From: Yanghanlia caeni
GTDB taxonomy: Bacteria > Pseudomonadota > Gammaproteobacteria > Burkholderiales > Burkholderiaceae_B
Reading direction: 5' to 3'
Assembly: GCA_030733815.1 (NCBI GenBank)
Contig: JAUZQE010000007.1
Location: 52,945-116,944, forward strand
Length of the DNA: 64,000 nt
Both the position numbers and the translations under genes were made by a program. This document shows, one piece after another, positions 1 through 10,882 of the stretch (position 1 is the first letter of the stretch; every line of letters starts with the position of its first letter). The notes under the pieces were generated by a model. It did no database searches. It saw only the letters and a list, made by a program, of their open reading frames with translations, and had not been told where the DNA came from.

Positions 1-92
1 ATCCCGGCGAGCAGAATGAACACCAGGAACGCAAAGGTGCGCGTCAGGTTTTTAAACAGCAGGTCCATCAGCGCGTTGGATTGACTCTTCAT
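1..92 (-). CDS. pstC: PstC phosphate ABC permease, N-terminal fragment
   Basis: The first 30 codons of an inner-membrane permease run off the left edge. The visible start (MKSQSNALMDLLFKNLTRTF) has a short polar N-terminus followed by a hydrophobic stretch (FAFLVFILLAGI), the expected cytoplasmic tail and first membrane helix of PstC. It lies 133 bases downstream of pstS on the same strand, the usual pstS-pstC-pstA-pstB order. PstC with PstA would form the channel of the high-affinity phosphate importer. The identification rests on context plus the N-terminus only, because the conserved permease core is outside the window. Confidence 0.8.
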   Translation of the reverse strand, partial: MKSQSNALMDLLFKNLTRTFAFLVFILLAG

Positions 93-196
93 GACAGGGG
101 CTTGGGCGTTACACCGGTGGCAGAGCGGTACGACAAGGGAATTTCATGGAAACAGGACGGCCCGCACGCATGCAGTGCCGCCCCACTTACCCAACA

Positions 197-216
197 CGGG
201 GGCTGGCCGGCCCCCG
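197..216 (-). other. Intercistronic hairpin between pstS and pstC
   Basis: A perfect 7-bp stem (CGGGGGC / GCCCCCG) with a 6-base loop starts 10 bases after the pstS stop codon. On the minus strand it is not followed by a T-run, so it is not a canonical terminator. It is better read as an RNA-stabilising or partial-termination structure protecting the pstS mRNA 3' end. Confidence 0.5.
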
Positions 217-225
217 ATTTTACTG

Positions 226-1269
226 TTAGTTCCAGACCGGTGCACCGTCGGCCGATTTGACCTCGGTGCGCCACTTCTCGCGGATCTGGTCGGCCACGCT
301 TTCAGGCATGGGAACGTAGTCGAGTTCCACCGCCATTTTGCCGCCGTTCTTGAACGCCCAGTCGAAGAAATCGAGCACGGCCTTGCCGTTTTCCGGCTTG
401 TTCTGTGACTTGTGCACCAGAATGAAGCTTGCCGCAGTGATCGGCCACGATTCAGCGCCCGGCTCGTCGGTCAGCACCACACCCATGCCGGGTGCGCTGT
501 TCCAGTCGGCATTGGCTGCTGCTGCAGCAAACGTCTGCTCGGAGGGCTGAACGAACTGGCCGTCCTTGTTCTGCATCTGGGCCCACGAAAGCTGATTCTG
601 CTTAGCGTAGGCGTACTCGACATAACCAATCGAATTCTTGAGCTGGCGCACGTAGGCGGCCACGCCCTCGTTACCCTTGCCGCCCTGGCCGGTGGGCCAC
701 TTCACGGCCTTGCCCTCACCCACCGTCTCTTTCCAGTCGGGCGACACCTTGGACAGGTAGTTTGTCCAGTTGAACGTGGTGCCCGAACCGTCGGAGCGGT
801 GCACGACGATGATGGACGCGCTGGGCAGCTTGAGATCGGGGTTCAGCGCCTTGATCGCCTCGTCGTCCCACTTCTTGATCTTGGAGAGGAAAATATCGGC
901 CAGTACGGCGCCCGACAGCTTGAGCTCGCCCGGCTTGATGCCCTCGACGTTCACCACCGGCACCACGCCACCGATGATTGCCGGGAACTGCAGAAGGTTA
1001 TGCTGCTCGAGGTCGGCGGCTTTCATCGGGTCGTCAGACGCGCCGAAATCAACCGTGCGGGCAATGATCTGCTGCTGGCCGCCACCGGATCCGATCGACT
1101 GGTAGTTGATGCGTGAGCCTGTTTCCTGCTGGTACTGCGCCGCCCACTTTGCATAGATGGGGTATGGAAACGATGCACCGGCACCGGTGATGTCGATGGC
1201 TTGAGCCGACAGCGCGGCTGCCGAAAGCGCCACACCGACGGAAAGTTGTTTGAATACGCGTTTGAACAT
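226..1269 (-). CDS. pstS: Phosphate-binding periplasmic protein PstS
   Basis: This is the high-affinity phosphate receptor of the PstSCAB importer, 347 aa. A Sec signal peptide (MFKRVFKQLSVGVALSAAALSAQA, cleavage near residue 24) precedes the typical mature start with GAGASFPYP. The phosphate-contact loop RSDGSGTT follows near residue 160. The reading frame extends 17 codons further upstream, but the ATG at 1269 was chosen because it has AAGGAA at good spacing and begins the signal peptide. The gene lies 127 bases downstream of ppk. A Pho box 73 bases before the start predicts PhoB activation under phosphate limitation. Confidence 0.95.
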   Translation of the reverse strand: MFKRVFKQLSVGVALSAAALSAQAIDITGAGASFPYPIYAKWAAQYQQETGSRINYQSIGSGGGQQQIIARTVDFGASDDPMKAADLEQHNLLQFPAIIGGVVPVVNVEGIKPGELKLSGAVLADIFLSKIKKWDDEAIKALNPDLKLPSASIIVVHRSDGSGTTFNWTNYLSKVSPDWKETVGEGKAVKWPTGQGGKGNEGVAAYVRQLKNSIGYVEYAYAKQNQLSWAQMQNKDGQFVQPSEQTFAAAAANADWNSAPGMGVVLTDEPGAESWPITAASFILVHKSQNKPENGKAVLDFFDWAFKNGGKMAVELDYVPMPESVADQIREKWRTEVKSADGAPVWN

Positions 1270-1341
1270 GAAGGCGTTCCTTTTGAAGAACTTTAAAATC
1301 AGAATGCACCCAAGGCACACTCGAAATGGTACGCAGCAAAT

Positions 1342-1359
1342 GTGACATGTTCATGACAA
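1342..1359 (-). promoter_or_regulatory. Pho box upstream of pstS
   Basis: On the minus strand the 18 bases read TTGTCAT-GAAC-ATGTCAC, two direct 7-base repeats separated by 4 bases. This is close to the PhoB consensus CTGTCAT-N4-CTGTCAT. It is 73 bases before the pstS start, in the ppk-pstS gap. Confidence 0.75.
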
Positions 1360-1396
1360 CCACGTCGTGCGGCACACGCCCCTTGCGCATGCCCCG

Positions 1397-3493
1397 CTAC
1401 ACAGTTCGGGTGCGCGCACCCAGCTCCTCCATGAGCACGTTATGTATGTTCACCGGCTTGCCCCGGCTGCGCACCCTGATATAGGTGCCATTGGGCTGGG
1501 CGCGCCACGCGAGCTGGTTGTCGCGCAGCGCAATGGTGAACGATTCGCGTATGACGCGGCGCTTCAGGCGGCGATCGAGTATGGGGAACGCGATTTCGAC
1601 ACGGCGAAAGAAGTTGCGGTCCATCCAGTCGGCCGACGACAGGTACACGTGCTCCATGCCATTGGCATAAAAATAGAACACGCGCGAATGCTCGAGAAAG
1701 CGGCCCACGATGGAGCGCACACGGATGTTTTCCGACAGGCCCGGCACACCCGCGCGCAAGGCGCACGCACCGCGCACCACGAGATCGATCTTCACCCCCG
1801 CCTGGCTCGCCTTGTAAAGCTCGTCGATGATGATCGGCTCGAGCAGGGAATTCATTTTGGCCATGATGCGTGCGCGCCTGCCCTCGCGGGCGGCCTGCGC
1901 CTCGGCACGCACCAGCGCCACCATCGTTTCGTGCAGCGTGAAGGGTGATTGCAGCAGCAGGCGCAGCGGCCTGCGCGCCCCCAGCCCGGTCAGCAGCGAA
2001 AACACCTTGTCCATGTCTTCGCACAAACGCTGGTCGGCAGTGATCAGGCCGAAGTCGGTGTACAGCTTGGCCGTGCGCGGGTGGTAATTGCCGGTGCCCA
2101 TGTGGCCGTACCGCTTGATGCGCCCGCCCTCGCGGCGCAGCACCAGCGCCATCTTGGCGTGAGTCTTGTGCCCCACCACGCCGTAGCTGACGTGCGCGCC
2201 CACCTCTTCGAGCTTGGCGGCCCAGTTGATATTGGTCTGCTCGTCGAAGCGCGCCATCAGTTCGACCACCACCGTGACTTCCTTGCCCGCCTTGGCGGCC
2301 GACACCAGCAGACGCATCAGTTCGGAATCTTCGCCCGTGCGGTAGATGGTCTGCTTGATGGCCACCACGTTGGGGTCAGTAGCCGCAGCCGTCAGGAAAT
2401 CCAGCACCGGTTGAAACGACTGATAGGGGTGATGCAGGAGCTGATCCTGCCGCGAGATCGCCGCAAACAGGTCCTCCGGAGAGTCGCCGATTTCGTCGAA
2501 CGGCGCCGGCACCGGCCCACGGTAGGGCGGGAACGACAGGTCCGGGCGCTCCACCGCATTGCACATCTGCATGAGACGCGAAAGATTCACCGGCCCGCGC
2601 ACGCGGTAGGTGTCTTGCGGTGTCAGGCCGAACTCGTTCTGCAGGAAGACTTCGAGGTCTTCCGGTGCCGAGTCGTCGATTTCCAGACGCACCGCCGCGC
2701 CGAAATTGCGCTGCGACAGCTCGCCCTGCAAGGCGTGACGCAGGTTGGTGATTTCTTCTTCGTCAACGAACAGATCGCTGTTTCGCGTTACGCGCCACTG
2801 GTAACAGCCCTTCACTTCGAGACCGGGGAACAGGTCGCCGATAAAGGCGCGGATCAGTGTCGTGAGCAACACGAAGCCATGCGGAATTCCGCAGACCTCC
2901 ACCGGGACCCGGACGATGCGCGGCAGCGCGCGCGGTGCCTGCAGGATCGCGATCGAGGCACGCCGGCCAAAGGCATCGGTACCGGCCAGCGGCACGATGA
3001 AATTCAGACTTTTGTTATAGACACGGGGAAACGGATGCGCGGGATCGAGTCCGATCGGCGTGAGCAGCGGCATGACGTCGCGCATGAACAGGGCGTGGGC
3101 CCAGTGGCGCGTCGCCTCGTTCCAGTCGCGGCTCGGAATCAGGTCGATGCCTTCCTGCTGCAGCGCGGGCAGTATCGTTTCCGTGAGCAGTTCGTTCTGC
3201 CGGTGCACCAGTTCATGCGTGGCCACGTGAATGCGTTCGAAGGCCGCTGCGGGCGTATAGCCGTCGGCCGCGACCTGATCGGGGTTCTGAAACTGCTGCT
3301 CCTTGAGACTGGCGATGCGAATCTCGAAGAATTCGTCGAGATTGGAACTGACGATGCACAGGTAACGCAACCGCTCGAGCAGGGGTACGTCGTCGCGCTC
3401 GGCCATGGCCAGCACCCGCTCATTGAACTTCAACAGCGACAGCTCACGGTTCAGCAGTGCAGGGTCAGACGAGTTCGGCAGCATGGCAGGCAA
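1397..3493 (-). CDS. ppk: Polyphosphate kinase PPK1
   Basis: A 698-aa polyphosphate kinase that reversibly polymerises the gamma-phosphate of ATP into polyphosphate. It begins with the family N-terminal helix region (NRELSLLKFNERVLAMA). Both phospholipase-D-like histidine sites are present: HKTHAK in the middle (autophosphorylated His region) and FLEHSRVFYF near the C-terminus. The length is normal for the family. The start is uncertain by three codons because a second Met lies at residue 4 and neither has a strong Shine-Dalgarno sequence. It is divergent from ppx and upstream of pstS on the same strand, so making and breaking polyphosphate are encoded back to back. Confidence 0.95.
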   Translation of the reverse strand: MPAMLPNSSDPALLNRELSLLKFNERVLAMAERDDVPLLERLRYLCIVSSNLDEFFEIRIASLKEQQFQNPDQVAADGYTPAAAFERIHVATHELVHRQNELLTETILPALQQEGIDLIPSRDWNEATRHWAHALFMRDVMPLLTPIGLDPAHPFPRVYNKSLNFIVPLAGTDAFGRRASIAILQAPRALPRIVRVPVEVCGIPHGFVLLTTLIRAFIGDLFPGLEVKGCYQWRVTRNSDLFVDEEEITNLRHALQGELSQRNFGAAVRLEIDDSAPEDLEVFLQNEFGLTPQDTYRVRGPVNLSRLMQMCNAVERPDLSFPPYRGPVPAPFDEIGDSPEDLFAAISRQDQLLHHPYQSFQPVLDFLTAAATDPNVVAIKQTIYRTGEDSELMRLLVSAAKAGKEVTVVVELMARFDEQTNINWAAKLEEVGAHVSYGVVGHKTHAKMALVLRREGGRIKRYGHMGTGNYHPRTAKLYTDFGLITADQRLCEDMDKVFSLLTGLGARRPLRLLLQSPFTLHETMVALVRAEAQAAREGRRARIMAKMNSLLEPIIIDELYKASQAGVKIDLVVRGACALRAGVPGLSENIRVRSIVGRFLEHSRVFYFYANGMEHVYLSSADWMDRNFFRRVEIAFPILDRRLKRRVIRESFTIALRDNQLAWRAQPNGTYIRVRSRGKPVNIHNVLMEELGARTRTV

Positions 3494-3503
3494 TCACAAC
3501 AAG

Positions 3504-3515
3504 GGTAACGTTACC
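3504..3515. promoter_or_regulatory. 12-bp perfect palindrome before ppk
   Basis: GGTAACGTTACC is a perfect palindrome 11-22 bases upstream of the ppk start codon, over the expected ribosome-binding region. It could be an operator or an RNA hairpin limiting ppk translation. No known regulator was recognised. Confidence 0.35.
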
Positions 3516-3530
3516 TTTTACTTCAGCAAT

Positions 3531-3548
3531 CTTACCGTTATGTGACAG
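3531..3548 (-). promoter_or_regulatory. Degenerate Pho box upstream of ppk
   Basis: The minus strand reads CTGTCAC-ATAA-CGGTAAG, with one excellent and one poor half-site for PhoB, 38 bases before the ppk start. It is weaker than the pstS site, and only the first 7-mer is convincing. Confidence 0.35.
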
Positions 3549-3597
3549 CCGCCCGGCAATGTGCGCTGCGGAGCACCTCTGCAGGACCCGATTCGCG

Positions 3598-3625
3598 TTG
3601 CCGAAAAGGCACGTGAAACTATAAT
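3598..3625 (+). promoter_or_regulatory. Predicted sigma-70 promoter of ppx
   Basis: TTGCCG at 3598-3603 and a perfect TATAAT at 3620-3625 are separated by 16 bases. Transcription would start near 3632, leaving a leader of about 25 bases with GAGG 6 bases before the chosen ppx ATG. Confidence 0.6.
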
Positions 3626-3656
3626 CGCCCGTGTTTCGGCTGTAATGAGGCCTCCC

Positions 3657-5150
3657 ATGGACTCCCTTCTTGCCGCTGTCGACCTCGGTTCGAACAGCTT
3701 CCGGCTTTCCATCGGGCGCGTGGTGCAGCACGACGGCGCCGCCCAGATCTACGCGATCGACAGGCTCAAGGAACACGTGCGGCTGGCGGCCGGCCTGGGG
3801 CCGGACAACGTGCTGGATGAAGAGGCGATCGAACGCGCCATCGTCACGCTCAAGCGCTTCGGCGAGCGCATCGAGGGCTTTCACCCGAACCGCGTTCGCG
3901 CGGTCGCCACCAACACGCTGCGCATCGCCGCCAATGCCCAGGAAGTCGTGCCCCGGCTCGAAGACGCACTGGGCTTTCCCATCGAGATCATTTCCGGCCA
4001 GGAAGAGGCGCGGCTGATCTTCACCGGCATCTCGCACGAATTGCCGCCTTCCCCCTACCGGCGCCTGATGATCGATATCGGCGGCGGCTCCACCGAAGTG
4101 ATCATCGGTCAGGAGTTCCGCCCGTTGCACATGAAGTCGCTCTTCATGGGCTGCGTCAGTTATACCCGGCGCTTCTTTCCCGATGGGGTCATTACCGAAG
4201 CGCGCATGCAGCAGGCGATCATGGCCGCGCGCCGCGAGCTGGAAACCATCGCGCGCCAGTACAAGCGTACCGGCTGGCAGGAAGCGTATGGCTCCTCGGG
4301 TACTGCCAAGGGGCTGATCGCCGTACTGGCCGAAACCGGCATGTCACGCAAGGGGATCACACGTGAGGGGCTCGAGAAGCTCAAGAAGAAGCTCGTGAAA
4401 GACGGCCGGGTCGACATGGATACCCTGCCCGGCCTGAAACCCGACCGTGCCGTGGTGCTGGCCGGCGGGCTGGCAATCATGCTGGCGGCGTTTCTGGAAC
4501 TGCGCATCAAGCTGATGCTGCCTGGCGAAGGGGCACTGCGCATGGGTGCGCTCTACGACCTGCTGGGGCGCGAGGCCAATCACGACAAGCGCGACGAGAC
4601 GGTAAAGCAGTTCATGCGCCGCTATCATATCGATACGCGTCAGGCCGCGCGGGTGAAGGCGATTGCCATGGCGCTGTTCGAGCAGCTGGCCCTGCCGCAG
4701 AACGCCGAAACCGAGGAACTCGCCCGCATCGTGGGCTGGGTGGCCGACCTGCACGAAGTGGGTGTCAGCATCGCCCACGCAAACTACGACAAGCACACCG
4801 CCTACATTCTCGGCAATGCCGACATGCCCGGCTTCTCGAACTACGACCAGGCCCAGATGTCGGCCTTCGCGCTGGGCCACCAGGGTAAGCTGCCAAAGCG
4901 CATTCCCGAAGATTCGCGCAACCGCCGCCTGGCGCTCTTCTGCCTGCGCCTGGCCGTACTGCTGTGCCGCCGGCGCGACGATATCGGTGAACTGCCGGTG
5001 CGGCTCACCGTGCAATCCAAACGCATTACCATCCACGCCGCGCAGCACTGGCTGGAATCGCGCCCGCTCACTGCCTATTCCCTGGAAGGCGAGCGCATCG
5101 AATGGAAAAAGGCCGGCTTCACGGTGAATATCGAACCCGTGGCGGCTTGA
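3657..5150 (+). CDS. ppx: Exopolyphosphatase (Ppx/GppA family)
   Basis: A 497-aa Ppx/GppA phosphatase releasing phosphate from polyphosphate ends or hydrolysing pppGpp. The N-terminal ASKHA-fold phosphate loop (AAVDLGSNSFRL) opens the protein. The second glycine-rich ATPase-like motif (MIDIGGGSTEVI) follows near residue 140, and the C-terminal third looks like the HD-type helical domain. The frame is open upstream, but the ATG at 3657 follows GAGG by 6 bases and starts right at the conserved domain. It is divergent from ppk. Ppx and GppA activities cannot be separated from sequence alone; the ppk neighbour favours Ppx. Confidence 0.93.
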   Translation: MDSLLAAVDLGSNSFRLSIGRVVQHDGAAQIYAIDRLKEHVRLAAGLGPDNVLDEEAIERAIVTLKRFGERIEGFHPNRVRAVATNTLRIAANAQEVVPRLEDALGFPIEIISGQEEARLIFTGISHELPPSPYRRLMIDIGGGSTEVIIGQEFRPLHMKSLFMGCVSYTRRFFPDGVITEARMQQAIMAARRELETIARQYKRTGWQEAYGSSGTAKGLIAVLAETGMSRKGITREGLEKLKKKLVKDGRVDMDTLPGLKPDRAVVLAGGLAIMLAAFLELRIKLMLPGEGALRMGALYDLLGREANHDKRDETVKQFMRRYHIDTRQAARVKAIAMALFEQLALPQNAETEELARIVGWVADLHEVGVSIAHANYDKHTAYILGNADMPGFSNYDQAQMSAFALGHQGKLPKRIPEDSRNRRLALFCLRLAVLLCRRRDDIGELPVRLTVQSKRITIHAAQHWLESRPLTAYSLEGERIEWKKAGFTVNIEPVAA

Positions 5151-5201
5151 AGCGGTTTGCCTTATGGTTGGGGCGGGGCGTCGGCGGCCTGCGCCGCCAC
5201 G

Positions 5202-6548
5202 TCACGCGCCCTGCAGCGACACCGAGGCGAGCTGCTCGACACCCTGTTCGGCCAGCCGCAGCTCTTCGGCTTCGACCATGAGGCGCAGCTTGGGCTCGGT
5301 GCCCGAAGCACGGATCAGCACCCGGCCGCGGCCGTTCAGCATGGCCTCGACTTCGCGCTGCGCCGCCTGCAGGCCGGCATGATTCTGCCAGTCCAGCCCC
5401 GGTTCCAGCGGCACGTTCACCATCTTCTGCGGATACATGCGCAGGTCGCCCACCAGCTCGGCCAGTGACGCACCGCTGCGGGCCATGGCCTGCAGCACCT
5501 GCAGGGCGGCAATGATGCCGTCGCCCGTGGTGTGCTGATCGAGGCACAGCAGGTGGCCCGAGCTTTCGCCACCGAACAGCCAGCCCTTCTGCAGCAGCAT
5601 TTCCAGCACGTAGCGGTCGCCCACCTTGGCGCGCTCGAACGGTATGCCCAGTGCCTGCAGCCTTTTTTCAAGGCCGAAGTTGGTCATGAGCGTGCCCACC
5701 ACCCCCTGCACAGGCTTGCTGAGCATGCGGTCACGAACGATCACGTACAGCAGCTCGTCGCCGTTGTAGAGGCGGCCATCGGCATCGACCATTTGCAGCC
5801 GGTCGGCGTCGCCATCCAGTGCAATGCCCAGATGTGCGCCGTGCGCACGCACCTGCTCGACGAGGTGCTCGGGATGCATCGCCCCGACACCCTCGTTGAT
5901 GTTGAATCCGTCGGGCTGGCATCCGACCGCAAAGACCTCGGCACCCAGCTCGCGAAACACGTGCGGAGCAATGTGATACGCCGCGCCATTGGCGGCATCG
6001 ACCACCATTTTCAGGCCGGAAAGGGCCAGCTCGTTCGGAAACGTGCTCTTGCAGAATTCGATGTAGCGGCCCGCTGCATCGTCGATGCGGCGCGCCCGGC
6101 CAAGATGCTCGGAATCCACGCAGTCAAGCGGCGCATCGATGATGGTTTCGATCTCGGCCTCGACCTCGTCGGGCAGCTTCATGCCGTTGCCCGAAAAGAA
6201 TTTGATGCCGTTATCTTGATACGGATTGTGCGAAGCACTGATGACGATACCGGCGGCCAGGCGCAGCGTACGTGCCAGATACGCCACGGCCGGCGTCGGA
6301 ACGGGGCCCGCCAGCAGCACGTCGACGCCCGCTGCCGACAGCCCGGCCTCGAGCGCCGATTCGAGCATGTAGCCCGACAGGCGCGTGTCTTTGCCGATGA
6401 CCACCGTGGGCCGGCTGCGTTCAGACTGGTGCCGAGCCAGCACCCGGCCGGCCGCATAGCCAAGGCGCAGGGCGAATTCGGCGTTGATGGTGGGGCCGCC
6501 GACCGTACCGCGAATGCCGTCGGTGCCGAAGTATTTACGTGTGCTCAT
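5202..6548 (-). CDS. glmM: Phosphoglucosamine mutase
   Basis: GlmM converts glucosamine-6-phosphate to glucosamine-1-phosphate for UDP-GlcNAc, feeding peptidoglycan and LPS. The 448-aa protein starts with [10 protein letters not shown]. It carries the active-site loop SASHNP with the phosphorylated serine near residue 106, the Mg-binding DGDADR motif, and the C-terminal [10 protein letters not shown] phosphate-binding loop. Its ATG overlaps the folP stop (ATGA), so the two are translationally coupled, as in many proteobacteria. It converges with ppx across only 51 bases. Confidence 0.97.
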   Translation of the reverse strand: MSTRKYFGTDGIRGTVGGPTINAEFALRLGYAAGRVLARHQSERSRPTVVIGKDTRLSGYMLESALEAGLSAAGVDVLLAGPVPTPAVAYLARTLRLAAGIVISASHNPYQDNGIKFFSGNGMKLPDEVEAEIETIIDAPLDCVDSEHLGRARRIDDAAGRYIEFCKSTFPNELALSGLKMVVDAANGAAYHIAPHVFRELGAEVFAVGCQPDGFNINEGVGAMHPEHLVEQVRAHGAHLGIALDGDADRLQMVDADGRLYNGDELLYVIVRDRMLSKPVQGVVGTLMTNFGLEKRLQALGIPFERAKVGDRYVLEMLLQKGWLFGGESSGHLLCLDQHTTGDGIIAALQVLQAMARSGASLAELVGDLRMYPQKMVNVPLEPGLDWQNHAGLQAAQREVEAMLNGRGRVLIRASGTEPKLRLMVEAEELRLAEQGVEQLASVSLQGA

Positions 6549-7381
6549 ACGAAAGACTCATTCTTGATCGTGGCCCAGACCCTGAGTGCATCGACCGTCT
6601 CGGCGACGTCGTGCACCCTGAGTATGCTGGCACCCTTTTCCAGACCGTACAACGCGGCGGCCAGACTGCCCGCCAGGCGTTCGGCGGGTTCACGCCCCAC
6701 CACATGGCCGATCATCGACTTGCGCGACAGCCCCAGCAGCCACGGGTATTCGTCGACCCGCATGGCATCGAGCCGGCGCAACATGGTGTAGTTCTGGCCC
6801 ACCGTCTTGCCGAATCCGAAGCCCGGGTCGAGCACCACGCGTTCGCGCGCGATGCCGGCCTCGTGCAATGCCTGTGCCCGCTGCGCAAGAAAGCGGCGTA
6901 CGTCGACCACGACGTCATCATACTTTGGGGCGTGCTGCATGGTACGCGGCTCACCCTGCATGTGCATGATGCACAGGCCGCAGCGACTGTCGGCCACGGC
7001 CTCAAGTGCCCCCGGCTCCTGCAGCGCGCGAATGTCGTTGATCATGTCGGCCCCCGCCTCGAGCGCCGCACGCATCACCTGGGGCTTGAAGGTATCGACC
7101 GAAATCGGTACGCCATGGTCGCGCAGCGCCTCCACAACGGGCAGCACACGATCGAGCTCTTCCTGCAAGGGCACGGGGTCGGCACCGGGGCGGGTGGATT
7201 CCCCGCCGATGTCGATCATGTCGGCTCCGTCGGCCAGCATGCGCTCGGCGCGCTTTAACGCGGCATCGCGCGACACCACGCCCACACCATCAGAAAAGGA
7301 ATCGGGCGTGACGTTCAGAATGCCCATGACCAACGGGCGCCCGAGGTCGAGTTCGAAGCGCCCGCATTGCAATCGTGCCAT
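6545..7381 (-). CDS. folP: Dihydropteroate synthase
   Basis: The 278-aa enzyme condenses p-aminobenzoate with dihydropterin pyrophosphate in folate synthesis and is the sulfonamide target. Signature motifs are [13 protein letters not shown] near the N-terminus, [16 protein letters not shown] and the C-terminal [12 protein letters not shown]. It follows ftsH after a strong terminator and overlaps glmM by four bases. With the terminator only about 30 bases upstream, its own promoter is not obvious, so expression may depend on terminator read-through. Confidence 0.96.
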   Translation of the reverse strand: MARLQCGRFELDLGRPLVMGILNVTPDSFSDGVGVVSRDAALKRAERMLADGADMIDIGGESTRPGADPVPLQEELDRVLPVVEALRDHGVPISVDTFKPQVMRAALEAGADMINDIRALQEPGALEAVADSRCGLCIMHMQGEPRTMQHAPKYDDVVVDVRRFLAQRAQALHEAGIARERVVLDPGFGFGKTVGQNYTMLRRLDAMRVDEYPWLLGLSRKSMIGHVVGREPAERLAGSLAAALYGLEKGASILRVHDVAETVDALRVWATIKNESFV

Positions 7382-7407
7382 GTTGAACTTCAGAGGATTT
7401 GAAAGGG

Positions 7408-7438
7408 AAAAAAGCTCCGGCGCGGTGCCGGAGCTTTT
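7408..7438 (-). terminator. Strong intrinsic terminator after ftsH
   Basis: A perfect 12-bp stem (arms 7410-7421 and 7427-7438, core AGCTCCGGC / GCCGGAGCT) with a 5-base loop runs into six T residues on the minus strand. It sits 13 bases after the ftsH stop codon and before folP. The A/T flanks make it usable from both directions. Confidence 0.85.
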
Positions 7439-7450
7439 GCCTGGTTTCGC

Positions 7451-9352
<1,902 letters not shown>

Positions 9353-9393
9353 AGCCAACCTCCTAGAAACTGCGACACGCGTGCCAAGGGTTC

Positions 9394-9422
9394 ATTCTAC
9401 CCGAATGCGCTGATCGTGTTTA
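9394..9422 (-). promoter_or_regulatory. Predicted ftsH promoter
   Basis: The minus strand shows TAAACA (9417-9422), a 17-base spacer and TAGAAT (9394-9399). The start site would be near 9387, giving a 35-base leader with AGGAGG before the TTG start. The -35 box is weak. Confidence 0.45.
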
Positions 9423-9444
9423 CAAAAACCTTAAAGCTGCGGAC

Positions 9445-10080
9445 TCAATTCTTGAGACCGCGGGCAACCAGAAACGTTTCCGACGACTTGTCGCGCGACG
9501 CTTTGGGTTTGCGTTCCACCACGCGTACGAAATGCCGTTTGAAACGCTCGACGATCTGCGAGAACCCGCTGCCATGAAATGCCTTCACGATGAGCGCCCC
9601 TTCAGGTTTGAGATGGGCACATGCGAACTCCAGCGCCAGCTCGCACACGTGCTGAATGCGGGCCGAATCGGCCGAGCTCACACCAGACAGGTTGGGGGCC
9701 ATATCCGAAATAACAAGATCGACGCGCGCACCGTCGAGCAAGTCTTCCAGTTGCTGCAGCACGGCGTCGTCGCGAAAGTCGCCCTGCAGGAACTCGACGC
9801 CGGCAATCGGTTCCATGGGCAGCATGTCGAGCGCAATGATGCGCCCCTGGATCTCGCCGCCGGGGCCGACCAGGCGCTCACGTGCAACCTGCGACCAACT
9901 GCCCGGCGCCGCGCCCAGGTCCACCACCACATCCCCCTTGCGCAGCAGCTTTTCGGTATCGAGCAGCTCGGTGAGCTTGAACGCCGCCCGCGCGCGATAC
10001 CCCTTCTGTTGCGCCTGTTTGACGTAAGGGTCGTTTATATGCTGGTGAACCCAGTTCTTTGAGAATTTTTTCTTGGCCAT
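9445..10080 (-). CDS. rlmE: 23S rRNA 2'-O-ribose methyltransferase RlmE (FtsJ)
   Basis: A 211-aa SAM-dependent methyltransferase that modifies U2552 in the 23S A-loop during 50S assembly. It has the family opening [22 protein letters not shown] motif I ([15 protein letters not shown]), the DMAPNLSG motif and the catalytic Lys in KAFHGSGF. The ATG at 10080 is preferred over the longer frame because it begins the conserved N-terminus. It lies 92 bases upstream of ftsH, a classic pairing. It is divergent from yhbY with only 17 bases between the two start codons. Confidence 0.95.
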   Translation of the reverse strand: MAKKKFSKNWVHQHINDPYVKQAQQKGYRARAAFKLTELLDTEKLLRKGDVVVDLGAAPGSWSQVARERLVGPGGEIQGRIIALDMLPMEPIAGVEFLQGDFRDDAVLQQLEDLLDGARVDLVISDMAPNLSGVSSADSARIQHVCELALEFACAHLKPEGALIVKAFHGSGFSQIVERFKRHFVRVVERKPKASRDKSSETFLVARGLKN

Positions 10081-10085
10081 TCCCG

Positions 10086-10091
10086 TACAAT
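10086..10091 (+). promoter_or_regulatory. -10-like element 6 bases before the yhbY ATG
   Basis: TACAAT is followed by six bases and the yhbY ATG. There is no Shine-Dalgarno sequence, so a transcript starting at the usual distance would be leaderless or nearly so. The -35 region would lie inside rlmE. Confidence 0.4.
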
Positions 10092-10097
10092 TCCAAC

Positions 10098-10685
10098 ATG
10101 CCAAAACTCGACATCACTTCTCAGGAACGCAGCGCACTGCGCGCGGCGGCCCACCCCTTGCGTCCCGTCGTGCTGATCGGCGACCGGGGTCTGACTGAAT
10201 CCGTACTCAAGGAAATCGACCTGAACCTCAAGGCGCACCAGCTGATCAAGGTGCGCGTGGCCGGCGACGACCGCAGCGCGCGCACCAGCATACTGGAAAC
10301 GATCTGCGACACGCTTTCGTGCGCCAACGTGCATCATCTTGGCAAGACGCTAATCATATACCGGCCGAACCCCGATTCGAAATCGATCATTGCGCCCGAA
10401 CCCAAGGAAGCGCCCACGCGCGCGGTTCGCAAGCCCTCTGAACCGTACACGCCGAAGAAACTCGCCGCCACCGGCCAGACACTGACCCGGCGTGGCGCCA
10501 AGGCCCGCAAGGCACAGGGCCGTAGCCAGGGCGCCGAAACCGGGCTCGAACAGCGCCCGCCGCGCGAGCGCATGGCCGCACGCAGTTCCACAACCCGCCC
10601 GCCGGCCGCTGCCCCCCGCATTCCGCGTCGTCGCCCCGGCAGCGCCCTGTCGCTGCGCGCCGGCGTGCGCCGCCGTCGCGACTGA
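10098..10685 (+). CDS. yhbY: YhbY/CRS1-type RNA-binding ribosome assembly protein with basic tail
   Basis: A 195-aa protein. Residues 1-95 form the CRM (CRS1/YhbY) domain with the GDRG loop in [13 protein letters not shown], which binds pre-50S rRNA. YhbY is normally about 97 aa; here roughly 100 further residues follow, rich in Arg, Ala, Pro and Thr and ending in [19 protein letters not shown], which look disordered. Its placement divergent from the rRNA methylase rlmE fits a ribosome-assembly role. The start at 10098 is fixed by the CRM domain beginning at once ([21 protein letters not shown] without the earlier codons). Confidence 0.88.
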   Translation: MPKLDITSQERSALRAAAHPLRPVVLIGDRGLTESVLKEIDLNLKAHQLIKVRVAGDDRSARTSILETICDTLSCANVHHLGKTLIIYRPNPDSKSIIAPEPKEAPTRAVRKPSEPYTPKKLAATGQTLTRRGAKARKAQGRSQGAETGLEQRPPRERMAARSSTTRPPAAAPRIPRRRPGSALSLRAGVRRRRD

Positions 10686-10733
10686 ACCCTTCCTTTCTGC
10701 ACGCCGCCCCTGCCCAGGGCACGGGCACCCCTG

Positions 10734-10770
10734 AAAAAAACAAAAAACCCGTGCATGACAAGCGCACGGG
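10734..10770 (-). terminator. Intrinsic terminator downstream of greA
   Basis: On the minus strand CCCGTGC, a 9-base loop and GCACGGG (10748-10754 with 10764-10770) are followed by TTTTTT, G and TTTTTTT. It lies 112 bases beyond the greA stop and is the only strong terminator in the yhbY-greA convergent gap. Confidence 0.8.
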
Positions 10771-10882
10771 CCGCTTCAAGGCGCAAAGCGCGGCGATAGC
10801 CGCAGCTATCGCGAGCGTTTGCAATGCCGCAGACCACCCGATTCCAGGGATGCAGGCGCCGCGTTGGCGTGATCGGGGCAGC

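Noticed and set aside
5183..5198. GGCGGC / GCCGCC hairpin between ppx and glmM as terminator
   Set aside because: Only 6 bp with no T-run on either strand; too weak to call.
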